The translations under genes and the position numbers were made by a program. Below the pieces are notes generated by a model. The model searched no databases, had not been told where the DNA came from, and saw only the letters and a list, made by a program, of their open reading frames with translations. A stretch of 64,000 nucleotides of DNA from Bradyrhizobium elkanii WSM2783 (lineage in GTDB: Bacteria > Pseudomonadota > Alphaproteobacteria > Rhizobiales > Xanthobacteraceae): contig NZ_AXAP01000020.1 in assembly GCF_000472865.1 (NCBI RefSeq), forward strand, positions 1 through 64,000, written 5' to 3'. Positions 8,469 to 17,095 of this stretch are shown piece by piece; position 1 is the first letter of the stretch, and each line of letters starts with the position of its first letter.

Positions 8469-8478
8469 GGCGAGACGG

Positions 8479-8925
8479 ATGTGGCAGATCAGTTTGTCCA
8501 AGATAGCCGGTTGGGTTGCGGCGACAGCCATCGTGGCGACGTTTTCGCCGACGCTGGTTTTCGCGCCAGCGCGGTCGCAGGAATATCGCGAGGCGAGCAA
8601 GGCGCCGCCGCACTGGACTCAATTCGCGAAGCTGGTCAGGTATCGTTTTGAAGACTGGATGGGAGCGGATGACGAAGTCGGCAATCGTTTCCGGGCCTAT
8701 CTTCGCGAACACCGCGGAAAAGAGGACGGGGCGCCGCAGATGCTCGAGGTGCGCGCCTGGCTCAATCCTGACGGCTCGGTCGAAAAGGTGACCTTCCCTC
8801 CGCTCAACAATGCGCAGGCCGACGCTGATCTGCGGAAGATCCTCACGCGGGGCAATGTCGGGGAGGCGCCGCCACCGGAAATGCTGCAGCCCCTGCGCCT
8901 GCGCCTGTTGCTGAATCTGAAATAG
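8479..8925 (+). CDS. secreted stand-alone TonB C-terminal-like protein (copy 1)
   Basis: 149 residues in total from the ATG at 8479. A signal peptide (GWVAATAIVATFSPTLVFAPA) covers roughly the first 33 residues. The mature part starts with an HWTQFAKLVRYRF helix and then shows VRAWLNPDGSVEKV and PPPEMLQPLRLRLLL. The same order occurs in the TonB gene at 13828, the STN protein at 4553 and the protein at 19571. There is no membrane anchor other than the signal and no proline-rich spacer, so it cannot itself span the periplasm as TonB does. The gene follows the protease by 10 nt. Confidence 0.6.
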   Translation: MWQISLSKIAGWVAATAIVATFSPTLVFAPARSQEYREASKAPPHWTQFAKLVRYRFEDWMGADDEVGNRFRAYLREHRGKEDGAPQMLEVRAWLNPDGSVEKVTFPPLNNAQADADLRKILTRGNVGEAPPPEMLQPLRLRLLLNLK

Positions 8926-9098
8926 CATCACGACCGGGACGACGCCGGGAAAGCCCGATGCCGCGTGGTTTGCGCCGCGCGCTTCGCTGGTGATCCGCAC
9001 GGCGCACGCGCTGTCCGCGAATCGTAAGGCGCGCAAAAATTTCTTAAGACTTTGATTCAGTCTCGTTCCGGCTCGATCGTCTGTTGAAGTGAGGCACC

Positions 9099-9167
9099 AT
9101 GAACGCGGCATTCCGCCGTGTCGTCATGTGCGTGCCCAGGAGACGAGCGAGCACCCGTGCAATCTGA
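9099..9167 (+). CDS. possible 22-codon leader ORF overlapping the TpsB gene start
   Basis: ATG at 9099 is preceded by GTGAGGCACC, a better ribosome site than the downstream gene has. It encodes MNAAFRRVVMCVPRRRASTR plus two residues and stops at 9167, overlapping the GTG at 9157 used for the TpsB-like protein. Translational coupling is plausible. It may equally be a chance ORF. Confidence 0.3.
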   Translation: MNAAFRRVVMCVPRRRASTRAI

Positions 9168-10896
9168 GATCGGTTACAAGCGTGGCGGACCTGCGTCCGC
9201 CCGAACGGTGTTGCTCGGCCTGAGGCCTGTCGTGTCGGTGATCGCCGGCGGTCTTTGCGCGCTGACGTGGGGTGAGGCAGGCGCGGCGCCGCAAAGAGCG
9301 CAGCAGCCGGCGAATGCCCCCAGGGCGCAGCAGCCCGCGAATGCGGACAATGCGGCGGCGCCGGCGCAACGCTTCGACATCGACGATTTCGCGGTGCAGG
9401 GCGCCGACAAGCTGCCGCAGATCGAGATCGAGGAGGCGATCTATCCGTTCCTCGGGCCGAACAAGAGCGCCGACGACGTCGAGAAGGCGCGCGCGGCGCT
9501 GGAGAAGGCCTATCGCGACAAGGGCTTTCAGACCGTGAGCGTGTCGGTGCCGACGCAGAATGCGCTGCGCGGGGTCGTCATTCTCAAGGTGGCGGAGATG
9601 AAGGTCGGGCGGCTGCGGGTGAAGAATTCGCGCTACTTCGACATCGAGCAGATCAAGGACCGGGCGGCCTCGCTGAAAGAGGGCACGCTGCCGAATTTCA
9701 ACGATGTCACCAAGGACATCGTCGCGCTCAACCAATGGCCGGACCGGCGGGTGACGCCGGCGCTGCGCGCTGGCGTCGCGCCGGGCACGGTCGATGTCGA
9801 CCTCAATGTCCAGGACAAGGCGCCGCTGCACGGCACCGTCGAGGTCAACAACGCCAACTCGCCGAACACGACGCCGGCCCGCCTCATCGCCACCGTGCAC
9901 TACGACAATCTGTGGCAGCTCGGGCATTCCGCCAGCTTCACCTATCAGGTGGCGCCGCAGCGGCCGGGCGATGCCGAGGTGTTCTCGGGGTCGTATCTGG
10001 CGCGGATTCCCGACGTCGAATGGCTGAGCTTTCTGCTCTACGGCGTGAAGTCGAGCAGCAACGTCGCCACCGTCGGCGGCACCAACATCGTCGGCCCCGG
10101 CGAGATCATCGGCGGCCGCGCGGTGATGACCTTGCCGGGCCGCGAGAACTTCTTCCAGACGCTGTCGGTCGGGGTCGACTACAAGCACTTCGACCAGACC
10201 GTGGGATTGGGCACCGACAGCTTCGCCTCGCCGGTGACCTATTATCCGGTGGTCGCCAGCTACGGCGCGACGTTCCAGAACGAGACCTTCACCACCCAGT
10301 TCAACGCCGGCATCACCTACAGCCTGCGGCCGTTCGGCAGCGACTGGACCGAGTTCGACGCCAAGCGCTATTACGCCTCGCCGAGCTTCACGCACTTCAA
10401 CGTCGACGTCGCGCACACCCAGGAGTTGCCGGAGAATTTCCAGCTCTGGGGCAAGGTGCAGGCCCAGGTCGCCGACGGCCCTCTGGTGTCGAGCGAGCAG
10501 CTCAGCGCCGGCGGCCTCAATACCGTGCGCGGCTATCTGGAATCCGAAGTGCTCGGCGATGACGGCGTGATCGGCAATCTGGAGCTCCGCAGCCCGGATC
10601 TCGGCCCGATGCTGCAGAAGGAGATGAAGGACGAGACCGGCCAGGGCGCGCCGCGTTTCACCACCTTCAACGAGTGGCGGCTGTTCGCCTTTGCCGACGC
10701 CGCGCATGTCAGCATCCAGAAGCCGCTGCCGGATCAGCAGTCGGCGTTCAACCTGTGGAGCTACGGCGTCGGCACCCGCTTCAAGGTGTTCAACGCCTTC
10801 AATGGCATGTTCGCGCTGTCCGTTCCGATGGTCAGCCAAACCTATACGCGCGCGGGCGACCCGCGCTTCAACGTTCGGCTCTGGGGTGAATTCTGA
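9157..10896 (+). CDS. TpsB/FhaC-family outer-membrane transporter (ShlB/HecB-like)
   Basis: About 579 residues from the GTG at 9157; a GTG at 9118 in the same frame is the alternative. After a signal sequence and an Ala/Gln/Pro-rich linker come two POTRA-like domains (RFDIDDFAVQGADKLP and VGRLRVKNSRYF, about residues 60-210), then a roughly 16-strand Omp85-type barrel. The barrel has the conserved VRGY (in NTVRGYLESEVLGDDG) and ends in the aromatic RLWGEF. Family members secrete TpsA exoproteins or insert proteins into or across the outer membrane. No TpsA partner is visible nearby. The next gene starts at the stop codon (TGATGATG). Confidence 0.85.
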   Translation: MQSEIGYKRGGPASARTVLLGLRPVVSVIAGGLCALTWGEAGAAPQRAQQPANAPRAQQPANADNAAAPAQRFDIDDFAVQGADKLPQIEIEEAIYPFLGPNKSADDVEKARAALEKAYRDKGFQTVSVSVPTQNALRGVVILKVAEMKVGRLRVKNSRYFDIEQIKDRAASLKEGTLPNFNDVTKDIVALNQWPDRRVTPALRAGVAPGTVDVDLNVQDKAPLHGTVEVNNANSPNTTPARLIATVHYDNLWQLGHSASFTYQVAPQRPGDAEVFSGSYLARIPDVEWLSFLLYGVKSSSNVATVGGTNIVGPGEIIGGRAVMTLPGRENFFQTLSVGVDYKHFDQTVGLGTDSFASPVTYYPVVASYGATFQNETFTTQFNAGITYSLRPFGSDWTEFDAKRYYASPSFTHFNVDVAHTQELPENFQLWGKVQAQVADGPLVSSEQLSAGGLNTVRGYLESEVLGDDGVIGNLELRSPDLGPMLQKEMKDETGQGAPRFTTFNEWRLFAFADAAHVSIQKPLPDQQSAFNLWSYGVGTRFKVFNAFNGMFALSVPMVSQTYTRAGDPRFNVRLWGEF

Positions 10897-12920
10897 TGAT
10901 GATGGGATGGGACAAGATGCGGGCCATGGGGAGCGGTGCGAGGCGCGCGGCCGCGAACGCGGCGGCCATGCTGCTGTTGGCCGTGCTGGCGGTGCTGGCG
11001 CTGGCGGCGCCGGCGAACGCCTGGTGGAACGATGAATGGCAATTGCGCAAGAAGATCACGATCGATGCCAGCGCCGCCGGGGCCAACATCACCGATCCGA
11101 TCGGCACGACGCCGGTGCTGGTGCGGCTGCACACCGGCAATTTCCGCTTTGGCTCCGCCAAGGACGACGGCTCCGACCTCAGGTTCGTCGCCGGCGACGA
11201 CAAGACGCCATTGAAGTATCACGTCGAGAAATATGACGGGCTGCTCAGCGAGGCGCTGCTCTGGGTCGCGGTGCCGAACCTGCAGCCGGGGGCCAAGGCC
11301 GAGATCTGGCTCTACTACGGCAACAAGAAGGCGCTGGCTGCGGCCGACGCCAAGGCGACCTACGACCCCGACACGCTCTTGGTCTATCACTTCAACGAGC
11401 GCGGCACGCCGTCGCTGGACTCCTCGGTGTGGGCCAACAACGCCCAGAGCGTCGGCCAGCCGGCGGAAGGCGCGCTCATCGGCAATGGCGTGCGGCTGAC
11501 CGGGCAGAACCCGGTGACGCTGCCGGCCTCGCCGTCGCTGACGCTGGCCGCCGGCAGCGCGTTCACCTGGTCGGCGTGGATCAAGCCGGCGGCGGCGCAG
11601 CCGAACGCGGCGCTCTACAGCCGCCGCGATGCGGCGGCCGGCAATGCGCTGGTGATCGGCCTCGACAATGGCGCGCCGTTCGTCGAGGTGACGACGGCCG
11701 GCGCCGCGCAGCGCAGCGGCACTGGGGCGCCGGTCGCACCTGGCACCTGGCATCATCTGGCGGTGGTCGCGAGTAACGGCCAGGTCACCTTGATGCTGGA
11801 CGGCACTCCTTACGCGTCGGTCGCCGCGGCGTTGCCGGCGCTGAACACGGTGGCCCTGATCGGAGGTGACACGTCTGCAACCTCCAGTGCTCCGATCGCC
11901 CAGGCCGCCCCGTCCGCAGCCGCGCAGTCCCCTGCTGCGACGGCTGCGGACGGCAGCGCGGCGCCGGCGGCGGACGATGCCGCCGCCGCGGCGCCGGTCG
12001 CGGTCCCGGCGATGGCGGGCTTTGCCGGCGACGTCGACGAACTGCAGATCGCGAAGATCGCGCGGCCCGCCGGCTTCATCAAGTTCGCCGCGGTCGGGCA
12101 GGGCCCCGACCAGGCCAAGCTGATCGCCTTCAGCGTCGATGAGGAAACCGGCAGCTGGCTGTCGGGCTACTTCGCGGTGATCCTGAAGTCGGTCACGCTC
12201 GACGGCTGGGTGGTGATCGGCCTCCTGGTGATCATGGCGGCCTTGAGCTGGGTGGTGATGGTCGACCGCTCCGGCTATCTGAACCGCCAGGCCAAGGCCA
12301 ACGCGGTGTTCATGAAGCACTTCCGCGCGGTCGCCGACGACCTCACCATCCTCGACCGCGGCGCGGATGCCGACGTCGCCACCCTCGGCGGCCGGCTGTC
12401 GGCGGCCGATGCCAAGGCGATGAAGGCCTCCTCGCTCTATCGCATCTACCACATCGGCGCCGAGGAGATCCGCCACCGCTTCCGGAATGGCGCCGCGCCG
12501 GTGCTGTCCGGCGCCTCGATCGCGGCGATCCGCGCCGCGCTCGACAGCGGCGTGGTCAAGGAGATCCAGCGGCTGAACCGGCTGATGGTGATCCTGACCA
12601 TCGCGATCTCCGGCGGTCCGTTCCTCGGCCTGCTCGGCACCGTGGTCGGCGTCATGATCACCTTCGCGGCGATCGCGGCCTCCGGCGACGTCAACGTCAA
12701 CGCGATCGCGCCCGGCATCGCGGCGGCGCTGGTCGCCACCGTGGCCGGCCTCGGCGTCGCGATCCCGGCGCTGTTCGGCTACAACTACCTGATCTCCAAG
12801 ATCAAGGACCTGACCAGCGACATCCAGGTCTTCGTCGACGAGTTCGTGACCAAGATGGCGGAGTTCTACTCCGCCGACCGGCCGGACCCGATCGAGCACC
12901 ACCGCATGGCCGCGGAGTAA
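10896..12920 (+). CDS. DUF2341-LamG-ExbB fusion (lectin-like periplasmic head on a proton-channel subunit)
   Basis: 674 residues. A signal peptide ends at about 42 (PANA/WWNDEW). A DUF2341 domain is at about 43-145 (RKKITIDAS...VPNLQPGAKAEIWLYYG in pieces). A LamG/concanavalin-A-like domain runs from about 160 to 385, interrupted by an Ala/Pro-rich stretch at about 325-370 and ending FAGDVDELQIAKIA. The MotA/TolQ/ExbB channel domain follows, with membrane segments at about 437-456, 563-591 and 609-633 and the usual GLLGTVVGVM and AAALVATVAGLGVAIPA signatures. ExbD follows 6 nt downstream. The channel would power the TonB encoded nearby; what the head binds is unknown, a glycan being the natural guess. 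Confidence 0.87.
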   Translation: MMMGWDKMRAMGSGARRAAANAAAMLLLAVLAVLALAAPANAWWNDEWQLRKKITIDASAAGANITDPIGTTPVLVRLHTGNFRFGSAKDDGSDLRFVAGDDKTPLKYHVEKYDGLLSEALLWVAVPNLQPGAKAEIWLYYGNKKALAAADAKATYDPDTLLVYHFNERGTPSLDSSVWANNAQSVGQPAEGALIGNGVRLTGQNPVTLPASPSLTLAAGSAFTWSAWIKPAAAQPNAALYSRRDAAAGNALVIGLDNGAPFVEVTTAGAAQRSGTGAPVAPGTWHHLAVVASNGQVTLMLDGTPYASVAAALPALNTVALIGGDTSATSSAPIAQAAPSAAAQSPAATAADGSAAPAADDAAAAAPVAVPAMAGFAGDVDELQIAKIARPAGFIKFAAVGQGPDQAKLIAFSVDEETGSWLSGYFAVILKSVTLDGWVVIGLLVIMAALSWVVMVDRSGYLNRQAKANAVFMKHFRAVADDLTILDRGADADVATLGGRLSAADAKAMKASSLYRIYHIGAEEIRHRFRNGAAPVLSGASIAAIRAALDSGVVKEIQRLNRLMVILTIAISGGPFLGLLGTVVGVMITFAAIAASGDVNVNAIAPGIAAALVATVAGLGVAIPALFGYNYLISKIKDLTSDIQVFVDEFVTKMAEFYSADRPDPIEHHRMAAE

Positions 12921-12926
12921 ACGGCG

Positions 12927-13331
12927 ATGCAGATCCAGAGCGACTCCAAGCCGTATGACGACATCAACATCACCCCGATGTTGGACCTCGCCTACGTGCT
13001 GTTGGTGATCTTCATCATCATGACGACGGCGACCGTGCAGGGCCAGAAGGTCAACCTGCCGAAGGCCTCGGCCGCGCCGTCGCTGGCGACGCAGACCACC
13101 AAGGCGATCACGGTCGCCAACGACGGCAAGATCTTCCTCGACACCATTCCGGTGACCCTGCCGGAGCTCGAGCAGCGGCTGGTGCAGCAGAAGGCGCTGA
13201 CGCCGGAGTTCCCCGTGGTGCTGCGCGGCGACGCGCAGGCCCAATACCAAAGCGTGATGGACGTGCTCGACCTCTTGGGCCGCATCGGCCTCAACCAGGT
13301 TGGACTCGCCACCAAACCGCTCGTGAAGTGA
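12927..13331 (+). CDS. exbD: ExbD/TolR-family proton-channel subunit
   Basis: 134 residues. A short cytoplasmic tail and one membrane helix (INITPMLDLAYVLLVIFIIM) carry the essential proton-binding aspartate at about residue 20. A periplasmic domain (ITVANDGKIFLD...VLRGDAQAQYQ) matches ExbD/TolR. It lies 6 nt after the ExbB fusion and upstream of the cluster TonB, which fits an ExbB5-ExbD2-type motor. The stop codon overlaps the longest frame of the next gene. The length is usual for the family. Confidence 0.9.
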   Translation: MQIQSDSKPYDDINITPMLDLAYVLLVIFIIMTTATVQGQKVNLPKASAAPSLATQTTKAITVANDGKIFLDTIPVTLPELEQRLVQQKALTPEFPVVLRGDAQAQYQSVMDVLDLLGRIGLNQVGLATKPLVK

Positions 13332-13498
13332 TGCGATCGTCGATCCCGGTACCAACGGCTCTTCCTCACACGCCCATTCGGCGCAAACGCGCCTACGAGC
13401 GTGCGCTCGATGCGCTGCAGCGAGCGCTCGTCCGGCTGCGGCTGGTCGGGCCGGCTCTCGATAACCTTGCCTCCGATGCCACGAAGGGAGGGGATTGC

Positions 13499-13831
13499 GT
13501 GAGTTCTGTCGTTCTGCCGTTTCCCATTCGGGGCGAAGCGCTTCTGGTCAAGCTGGCGAACGAGCTCCGCGGCCGCGTCACCGCCGGAGAGCTGGAGGAT
13601 GATCCGTTCCTGGCGACGATCTCGCGCGGCCGCCGGCCGCGCCTGTCGATCGACCGCGACGCCTATGTCGAGTTCAACGCCGAAGACGAAACCTTTCATC
13701 TGAAGATAGATGCCGCGCCTGTCCTGGCGCTGACGCTGGAGACGAAGGAATTCACAAGGCTTGTTGAATTCGTCTTTCAGTACTTCGCCGAGCGCGATCG
13801 CGGTCTGCGGCAGGTCGAGGTCGTATCGTGA
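13499..13831 (+). CDS. conserved-looking cytoplasmic protein of unknown function between exbD and tonB
   Basis: 110 residues from the GTG at 13499, chosen because AAGGGAGGGG stands just upstream. The frame is open back to 13328, where a start would overlap the exbD stop, giving 167 residues. It has no signal peptide or membrane helix. It contains LPFPIRGEALLVKLANELRG, SIDRDAYVEFNAEDETFHL and a C-terminal helix FTRLVEFVFQYFAERD. I do not recognise the family. Its stop overlaps the GTG start of tonB, so the products are probably needed together; a cytoplasmic regulator or assembly factor of the motor is a guess. Confidence 0.65.
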   Translation: MSSVVLPFPIRGEALLVKLANELRGRVTAGELEDDPFLATISRGRRPRLSIDRDAYVEFNAEDETFHLKIDAAPVLALTLETKEFTRLVEFVFQYFAERDRGLRQVEVVS

Positions 13832-14565
13832 GCAAGCTTCGGGACGATTGGAATCTGCCGGACGAGCCGTCAGATCGTCAGCGCTCTATATTCCGCAGCC
13901 CCGGAATGCGCTACGGCGCGGCGCTTGCGGTGATCGCTTTGCTGTTCGGCGGGGCAGGCTACTGGCTGTTCGGCGGGGACGATCTGCCGCCGCCGCGACA
14001 GGTCCGCGAGATCACGATCGTCAACATCACGCCGCCACCTCCGCCGCCACCGCCACCTCCGCCGCCCGAGCAGAAGATGATCGAGCAGCCGAAGATGGCC
14101 GAACCGGAGTTCAAGGAAGAAAAGCCGATCGAGAAGCCGCAGGACGAGCCGGTCAAGGACGCCAAGAACGACGAGCCGCCGGGGCCGCTGTCGCTTGACG
14201 CGCAGGCGACCGGACCAGGCGATCTCTTCAATCTCGGCGGCAAGCCGGGCGGCAATCCTTACGGTGGCGGGGGCGGTGGTGGCAGCCGTTGGGGCTGGTA
14301 CGCCTCGATGGTGCAGGCGCAGATCGAATCCGCGCTGCGTTCCAACAACAGGACGCGCAGGGCGGTCATGGAGGTGCAAATCCGCCTGTGGGCCGACAGC
14401 ACCGGCCGCATCAACCGGGTTCAGCTCGTGCCATCGACCGGCGATGCCGAACTCGACGCGCTGATACGTAACGACATTCTCGGCAGTCTGACGCTGCGCG
14501 AACCGCCGCCGAAAGACATGCCGATGCCGATGGTGACGCGCGTGACCGCGCGTCGGCCGAGCTAA
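13828..14565 (+). CDS. tonB: TonB-like energy transducer
   Basis: 245 residues, GTG start overlapping the previous stop (GTGA). Order: a 28-residue cytoplasmic N-terminus, one membrane anchor (YGAALAVIALLFGGAGYWLF), a run of about 12 prolines near residue 70, a charged Glu/Lys/Pro spacer (EEKPIEKPQDEPVKD), a glycine-rich hinge, and a C-terminal TonB domain at about 160-245 (VQIRLWADSTGRINRVQLV, PPPKDMPMPM). It would couple the ExbB-fusion/ExbD motor to an outer-membrane partner. Because the cluster has no TonB-dependent receptor, the partner is unclear; the porin or TpsB protein are candidates. Confidence 0.88.
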   Translation: MSKLRDDWNLPDEPSDRQRSIFRSPGMRYGAALAVIALLFGGAGYWLFGGDDLPPPRQVREITIVNITPPPPPPPPPPPPEQKMIEQPKMAEPEFKEEKPIEKPQDEPVKDAKNDEPPGPLSLDAQATGPGDLFNLGGKPGGNPYGGGGGGGSRWGWYASMVQAQIESALRSNNRTRRAVMEVQIRLWADSTGRINRVQLVPSTGDAELDALIRNDILGSLTLREPPPKDMPMPMVTRVTARRPS

Positions 14566-14612
14566 CGCGACGTTTGTCAAACACAACGGACTACAAGAGG
14601 ACTGGGGACAAC

Positions 14613-16490
14613 ATGTTTGAGATTAATCCAGGTGCACGCCGGCGCACGGTGCTGCTCGCCGTTTCGCTGGCTGCGCTGTCCTGCGTGGCGCCAGCACTTG
14701 GCCAGCCCGCGGATGAGGCCGGCGCACCTGAGAAGAAGGTGGAGTCCAAGCGGCCGAAAGTGTCGGACGCCAAGCCGACCTCGCCGAATACGACGGTCAA
14801 TCTTCTCAACCTCATGGTGAAGCGGAAGCTGCTGAGCGAGGATGAGGCGCAGTCGCTGATCAAGCAGGCCGAGGACGAAGCCTATGTGTCGCGCCAGGCC
14901 TCCAAGGACGCGACCAGCAAGGCCGATGAAGCCGCGAAGGCAGCGACCGCGGCCGCTGCGGCAGCCAATCCGCCCGGCACCCGGCACGTCACCTATGTGC
15001 CGGAGATCGTGAAGCGGCAATTGCGCGAGGACATCAAGAAGGAAGTGATGGCAAAGGCCGCGAAGGAGAACTGGGCCTCGCCGGGCGCGTATCCGGAATG
15101 GGCGCAGCGCATCCGCTTCTACGGCGACGTCCGCGCTCGTTATATGGGCAGCTTCTTCCCGACCGGCAACGATCCGGGGCTGATCAACTTCAACGCCATC
15201 AACTCAGGCTCGCCTTACAATCTGGGACCAGACAACCTCAACCAAATCCCGACGTACAACACCTATCAGAACCGCAACCAGGTGCGGCTGCGCGCCCGCC
15301 TCGGCATGGACGCCGACCTCACCAACGGCTTCGCAGCGGGCTTGCGGATCGCGACCGGCGAGAGCAACTCGCCGGTCTCGACCAACCAGACGCTGGGCGG
15401 CAGCGGCTCGAATTTCTCCAAATATTCGATCTGGCTCGATCGGGGCTTCCTGAAGTATCAGCTCCCGAACCAGGATGTGGTGGCGCAGGTCGGGCGTTTC
15501 GACAATCCGTTCTGGTCGCCGACCGATCTGGTCTGGTACCGCGAACTCGGCTTCGACGGCTTCGCCGTGCAGGCCAAGCAGGAGGTGATTCCGAACATTA
15601 CGGCGTTCGGCGTCCTGGGCGCGTTTCCGATCTTCAATACCGACTTCAACGCGGGTACCAACGCGTCTTACGAGAATGGTGGTGGAAAGCTTCCGAGCCA
15701 CGACAAGTGGCTGTTCGGCGCCCAAGGCGGCTTTGCCGCACGGTTCGACCCGGTCTCTGAGTTCCGCTTCGGCGTAGCCTATTACGATTTCGAGAACGTG
15801 CAGGGGCAGCTCTCCGAGACTTGCTTTGTCGGCTCGAGTTCGGATAGCTGCAGCTCGGATCTGTCGCGGCCGCTGTTTGCCCAGAAGGGCAACACCTACA
15901 TGATGTTGCGCAACATCTACAGCGACGTCCACAATAATTTGGGCCAGAACCTTCAGTTTCAGTATTTCGGACTGGTCCAGAAATTCCGCCCGATCGTCGC
16001 CAGCGGATCGCTCGACCTCGGCGAATTCCATCCGTTCCACATCGTGCTCGACGGCGAATTTGTCTGGAACTCAGCGTTCAATCGCGCGCTGACGGTCCCC
16101 GGCACCGGGCTTGCGCCTGTGTCCAACGTCCCCGGCATCGCCATCAACAACCGCGCCGGTACCGCGAGCGGGTCGGTGCTTGGCCCGTTCAACGGCGGCG
16201 ACATGGGCTGGATGGCGCGCGTCACGCTCGGCAACAAGGAGATCAAGCACTTCGCCGACTGGAACGTGCATGCCGGCTACAAATACCTGGAGTCGGACGC
16301 GACGCTCGATGCCTTCGCCGATTCCGATTTCGGGCTCGGCGGCACCAACCTCAAGGGTTACTTCCTCGGCGCCAATGTCGGTCTCAGCGAGAACGTATGG
16401 GCGTCGATGCGTTGGCTGAGCGCCAACAGCATCGCCGGATCGCCCTATGCCGTCGACGTCCTCTTGGTCGATCTCAACACAAAGTTCTGA
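14613..16490 (+). CDS. putative outer-membrane porin with periplasmic coiled-coil N-terminus
   Basis: About 625 residues from the ATG at 14613 behind GGGGA; an in-frame ATG at 14574 is less likely because the signal peptide (RRRTVLLAVSLAALSCVAPALG) directly follows the later start. A Lys/Ala/Glu-rich segment (about 45-150, with LLNLMVKRKLLSEDEAQSL) precedes the barrel. The barrel begins RIRFYGDVRARYMGSFFP and ends in a terminal Phe (LNTKF), with alternating aromatic strands. It matches the putative-porin family found beside ExbB/TonB genes. Substrate unknown. It lies in the same operon as TonB. Confidence 0.8.
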   Translation: MFEINPGARRRTVLLAVSLAALSCVAPALGQPADEAGAPEKKVESKRPKVSDAKPTSPNTTVNLLNLMVKRKLLSEDEAQSLIKQAEDEAYVSRQASKDATSKADEAAKAATAAAAAANPPGTRHVTYVPEIVKRQLREDIKKEVMAKAAKENWASPGAYPEWAQRIRFYGDVRARYMGSFFPTGNDPGLINFNAINSGSPYNLGPDNLNQIPTYNTYQNRNQVRLRARLGMDADLTNGFAAGLRIATGESNSPVSTNQTLGGSGSNFSKYSIWLDRGFLKYQLPNQDVVAQVGRFDNPFWSPTDLVWYRELGFDGFAVQAKQEVIPNITAFGVLGAFPIFNTDFNAGTNASYENGGGKLPSHDKWLFGAQGGFAARFDPVSEFRFGVAYYDFENVQGQLSETCFVGSSSDSCSSDLSRPLFAQKGNTYMMLRNIYSDVHNNLGQNLQFQYFGLVQKFRPIVASGSLDLGEFHPFHIVLDGEFVWNSAFNRALTVPGTGLAPVSNVPGIAINNRAGTASGSVLGPFNGGDMGWMARVTLGNKEIKHFADWNVHAGYKYLESDATLDAFADSDFGLGGTNLKGYFLGANVGLSENVWASMRWLSANSIAGSPYAVDVLLVDLNTKF

Positions 16491-16492
16491 TC

Positions 16493-17095
16493 ATGAAGAT
16501 ACGCATTCTCACGTTCACCATGGCGGCAGCCGTCGCGGTGGGTTCGCAGGTCGGACCCGCGCGCGCCGATGCCGAGACCGATCGGCTGCGCGAAGCCCTG
16601 CGCAGCGCCACCCTGCAGACCCGGCAACTGGAGGACCAGCGGACGGCGCTGCAGGCCAAGCTGGCGGACGCCGAGCGGGACAAGGCCGCGGCGAAAGCCC
16701 AGGTCGACGCCGCCAAGGCGCAGGTCCGCCAGACCGAGAAGCAGCATCGCGAGGCCGTCGACGAGTTCAACAAGCGCCTCGCCGAGCGCGACGAGACCTT
16801 GGAGAAATGGAAGTCGGCCTATGAAGAGGCGGCCAATGTCGCGCGCGACAAGGACGCGGCGCGGGCCAAGTTCGAGGGCGAGGCCAACGCCTACAAGGCC
16901 GCGACCAAAGGCTGCGTCGCCAAGAACGACCAGATGCTGAAGGCCGGCCGCGAGCTGTTGAAGCAGTACAAGAGCGTCACGATCGGCGACACCATCGTCG
17001 CGCATGAGCCGATGCTGGGGCTGCGGCGGGTGGAAATCCAGAACAACATCCAGGACAGCGGCGACAAGATCCTCGACCAGAAGGCAGAACAATGA
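16493..17095 (+). CDS. periplasmic coiled-coil protein of unknown function
   Basis: 200 residues from the ATG at 16493, two bases after the porin stop. Signal peptide about 1-22 (MAAAVAVGSQVGPARA). From about 25 to 140 it is a continuous heptad-rich helix full of Glu, Lys, Ala and Gln (LQAKLADAERDKAAAKAQVD), followed by a region with a single Cys (KGCVAKND) and a C-terminal strand-like tail. The long helix could bridge the periplasm or scaffold the porin/PPIase pair. No enzyme motif is visible. Its last codons overlap the PPIase start (ATGA). Confidence 0.72.
   Translation: MKIRILTFTMAAAVAVGSQVGPARADAETDRLREALRSATLQTRQLEDQRTALQAKLADAERDKAAAKAQVDAAKAQVRQTEKQHREAVDEFNKRLAERDETLEKWKSAYEEAANVARDKDAARAKFEGEANAYKAATKGCVAKNDQMLKAGRELLKQYKSVTIGDTIVAHEPMLGLRRVEIQNNIQDSGDKILDQKAEQ

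Noticed and set aside
9157..10896. BamA/Omp85 assembly protein
   Set aside because: Only two POTRA-like domains and ShlB-type barrel features; BamA would have five POTRAs and a longer length.
9124..13355. Two very long minus-strand open frames (571 and 837 codons) opposite the TpsB and ExbB/ExbD genes
   Set aside because: High-GC coding DNA readily leaves the antisense frame open; the products are low-complexity Arg/Ala/Gly/His-rich with no recognisable domains, and the plus strand encodes clear families.
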